Position numbers and translations under genes: made by a program
Notes under the pieces: model-generated
The model's input: the letters and a program-made list of their open reading frames with translations, nothing else
What the model was told of the DNA's origin: nothing
Database searches by the model: none
Assembly: GCF_001522545.3 (NCBI RefSeq)
Contig: NC_031781.1
Span: forward strand, 6,984,911 to 7,048,910
Direction of reading: 5' to 3'
Length of the DNA: 64,000 bases
Source: Parus major
Lineage: Eukaryota; Chordata; Aves; Passeriformes; Paridae
In this document: piece after piece, positions 61,601 through 64,000 of the stretch
How positions within the stretch are numbered: position 1 is the first letter of the stretch
Layout of the letters: each line of letters opens with the position of its first letter

Positions 61601-64000
61601 GAGCAGCTTGTTTGATTTTGTTTTCCTCTCTCCATGGTCAGGCTGTAGACACAGTAAGCTTTGTGGTTTTTCTCTCAGACTGAAGGACAGAATTAATTGG
61701 CTTTGAAGTTTCCAAATCTGTGTTTCTGAAGAAGAGGTTTGCAATGAGTGACTGTGAAAGGGAGCTTCTGTGGAAGCCAAATCACTCTGGAACCAGAGCA
61801 GTGCTGGCTGGGTCAGACACCTGCTCTAAAATCCTCTGTTAGCACTTGATGTGAAATTGAAATTGGAATGATTTCCATCCCTCTGATGAAACTGGCTTCT
61901 CTTGCTGCTGTTCAAGCATCTGTGCAGATGATGATTTTTTTCCTGGTATCTCTTAGAAAGTACTTAGAAATTGAAGAGTATTTGCTTATTACCTTCTTAG
62001 GAAACCAAAATGAACAAAGCAACCCAAACACCACTGATTTCTCCAAGAAGACTTGCCAGCAGTGTCTGTGCTCAGACAGCACGTGCTGATTCCTTGTGCC
62101 AGGGGCTGCCCAGCCCTGGTGATACACAACTCTCTGCTGCCCATCAGACAAATTCCTTCCCTGGCACTCTACATAAGTTGGGAACTTGTAAAAACCAAAG
62201 ATTTGCAATAATTTTTGAGAGAGTGGCATTAAATTTGGCTTTCTTGAGCAAAGATTTTAAATCAGTAGGCAATATGAATAATGGGAAGGGACTCATTCTC
62301 TTGATCCCAGAGCAAGGGGGTTCTTGGTGGTGTTTTGTCTGGTGCTCCAAAACTTCTGATTTGCTAAACGATGAATTTGAACTTCTTGAATGAACATGTG
62401 CTGTAGCTGATCCTGACCACTTCCTACTTGCCCTTTAAACTCTTGGAATGGCAAAGTACAGGTTCTACTGGATACCATTCCTGAGATCCATTCTTGGGGA
62501 CCCTGGCAGAAATAGCTATTGGAGACCTGAAATGGGTTTTAGTGAATTTGTGATTACACTGTGAAGAGCATCATTAATTGCTTCCTTTCTGTGGTGCAGT
62601 GGGACATTCCTCTGTGGGAGGCAGGTTTACCTTTCACAGGATTAGAATGAATTCTAACAGGAATGCACAGCAAATAACCTCACATTTTCCCTTTGGCCTC
62701 TCCACATAAAAAGCACATTCCTTCTTTCTTGCTCTCCCCACGTATGCAACATTAATATATAGGATAAAAAATATTATTGACTGAAGAGTAATAGTTAAAA
62801 ATCAACACCTTCTCAGGCAACATTACTAAAATTAAAAATAAGCAGTGCATATTTATCATCTTTTGGGACAAATAAAAGGTTTTATTTGTGACAAGATGGA
62901 GACTGGTACACTGCTGACACTCCTGAACAGTGTCAGGGCTGCCAAAGCCTCAAGTCAGGTCTGAGACATTCAGTTCAGGCCTATCCATAATGTAAGACAA
63001 GCTTGCTACTAATTAACATCTTTTGTAGCTTTGGTTTAAGACAAATGAGTCAGTAGATGTAAAATTCTCATTCTTAGAGTTGTTCAAAAATCAGTGCCAT
63101 AATAATATTAATATGTCGCTGGAAAATGCAAGGTTCCTCTTTGTTTGAACTTTAATGAAGCTTTTTAAAACAGTTGCCTTACAATCATGTGCAAAGACAA
63201 AGTAGGCTGAATAAAGTAGGATTTCTGATTGCAAAATGGGAAGTGGTGTGCAGAGTCTGTGGTGTTTCATAATGTAAATGTGATAATTGCTAGATGCAGG
63301 TTAGTTGGAAATGTTTCAAATATTTGATTTGTCTTTACATGAAAGAATTTCATAATTTATAATGTTTTAGACAATATTAATTGATGTGGAAGAAATCTGT
63401 GTAAAATCTGTTAAATGAGCTGAGAACTAAATGACTCCAAGTTACTTTGGGGACGTCAATAGTTAGACATCTCAGCAGAGCAAACCACATAATTTTTAAT
63501 GGTTTCATCTTTATATGTAAACAATATTTGAATATAGCAATTGCCACACAGAACTCAAGAATTTAATACTGTAATGTGAGGTGACTGAACAGCTATTTTT
63601 ATGGAGTTTTACCAGAATACCTGCAGCAAACAATCAACTATCTTACAGAGCTAAGATCTCTTGTTTTGTCCTTTTCACTCTTGAACCTGAAACAAAACAC
63701 TATCCATTTCAAAGAAGTGATACTTCAAAATAAAACAGCTCTAGATGTATTAAACCCAAAAGAGAAAAAAAACCCCAGATCTGAGGTTTATTTCTTAATT
63801 TCTGAGGCTGACTAATGTGATGCAAAAAGAGTGGCTTTGCACTGTGTTTCAGGGAAGATGAGTATCCTACCAAGGTTATTAGAGAATTATGCATTTCACC
63901 TTTCAAGTGTTATCTGGTACTGCCACTATGGCTTATCATTAGTGTATCCTTTGATACTTCCATGGCATCAGGAAAGACATAAAACCAAAATAGAGAAGGG
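58681..64000. other. Intron to window end, nothing recognised
   Basis: Alternating AT-rich and moderately GC-rich stretches (59400-60090 and 61260-62480 are GC-richer). Short open frames up to 127 codons have no recognisable motif. A small (CA)n lies near 60350, and a 9-bp inverted repeat ACCAAGCTT/AAGCTTGGT is at 58807-58815 and 58843-58851. The following CACNA2D3 exon was not found. Confidence 0.5.

Larger units (their letters stand above)
42628..64000 (+). other. CACNA2D3: CACNA2D3 downstream intron (partial)
   Basis: The 21.4 kb after the exon contains no recognisable next exon. I looked for a segment encoding the expected continuation (starting RLVEAAEEAHL in the family) and did not find it. 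The stretch is AT-rich intron with simple repeats and a few GC-richer patches, so the intron continues beyond the window. Confidence 0.8.

Overview
The window looks like a piece of a bird nuclear genome. The interspersed repeats I can recognise are CR1 LINE copies ending in the typical avian CR1 3' tail, plus very old CORE-SINE/MIR-type relics. There are no Alu or L1 copies, and the DNA is AT-rich with sparse repeats. Crocodilians and turtles also carry CR1, so bird is an inference. I find no bacterial-type genes, operons, rRNA, tRNA or CRISPR.

The only coding feature I can defend is one 117-bp internal exon at 42511-42627 on the + strand. It encodes 39 residues that I recognise as part of CACNA2D3, the alpha-2/delta-3 auxiliary subunit of voltage-gated calcium channels. 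It has a strong pyrimidine-tract acceptor and a GTAAGC donor. The rest of the window is therefore read as two partial giant introns: at least 42.5 kb upstream and at least 21.4 kb downstream. I found neither neighbouring exon.

Layout. 1-1080: plain AT-rich intron. 1090-2620: GC-rich, CpG-bearing block holding a 38-bp minisatellite broken by a 110-base run of N, followed by an LTR-like CCAAT/TATA segment. 3575-3776: short CR1 3' end (+). 12850-14560: longer CR1 (+) with decayed reverse transcriptase and a large internal deletion. 16876-17000: CR1 3' end (-). 20050-20620: GC-rich block, then a compound TG/TA/CA microsatellite. 24020-24187 and 25300-25352: MIR-like SINE relics (-). 27280-28660: purine tract, CpG cluster and GC-rich block with a strong splice-donor-like site. 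32036-32220: (CAAAA)n/(CAAA)n tract. 42511-42627: CACNA2D3 exon. 43255-43510: minus-strand open patch of unknown origin. 50741-50797: 30-bp duplication. 58647-58680: (AAT)n.

Several intronic stretches look like conserved non-coding elements by composition (retained CpG, TAAT-type motifs), which only an alignment can confirm. I found no convincing undescribed system. The best leads are the minisatellite/LTR-like composite, the CpG cluster with its donor-like site, the ancient SINE with visible A and B boxes, and the minus-strand open patch.
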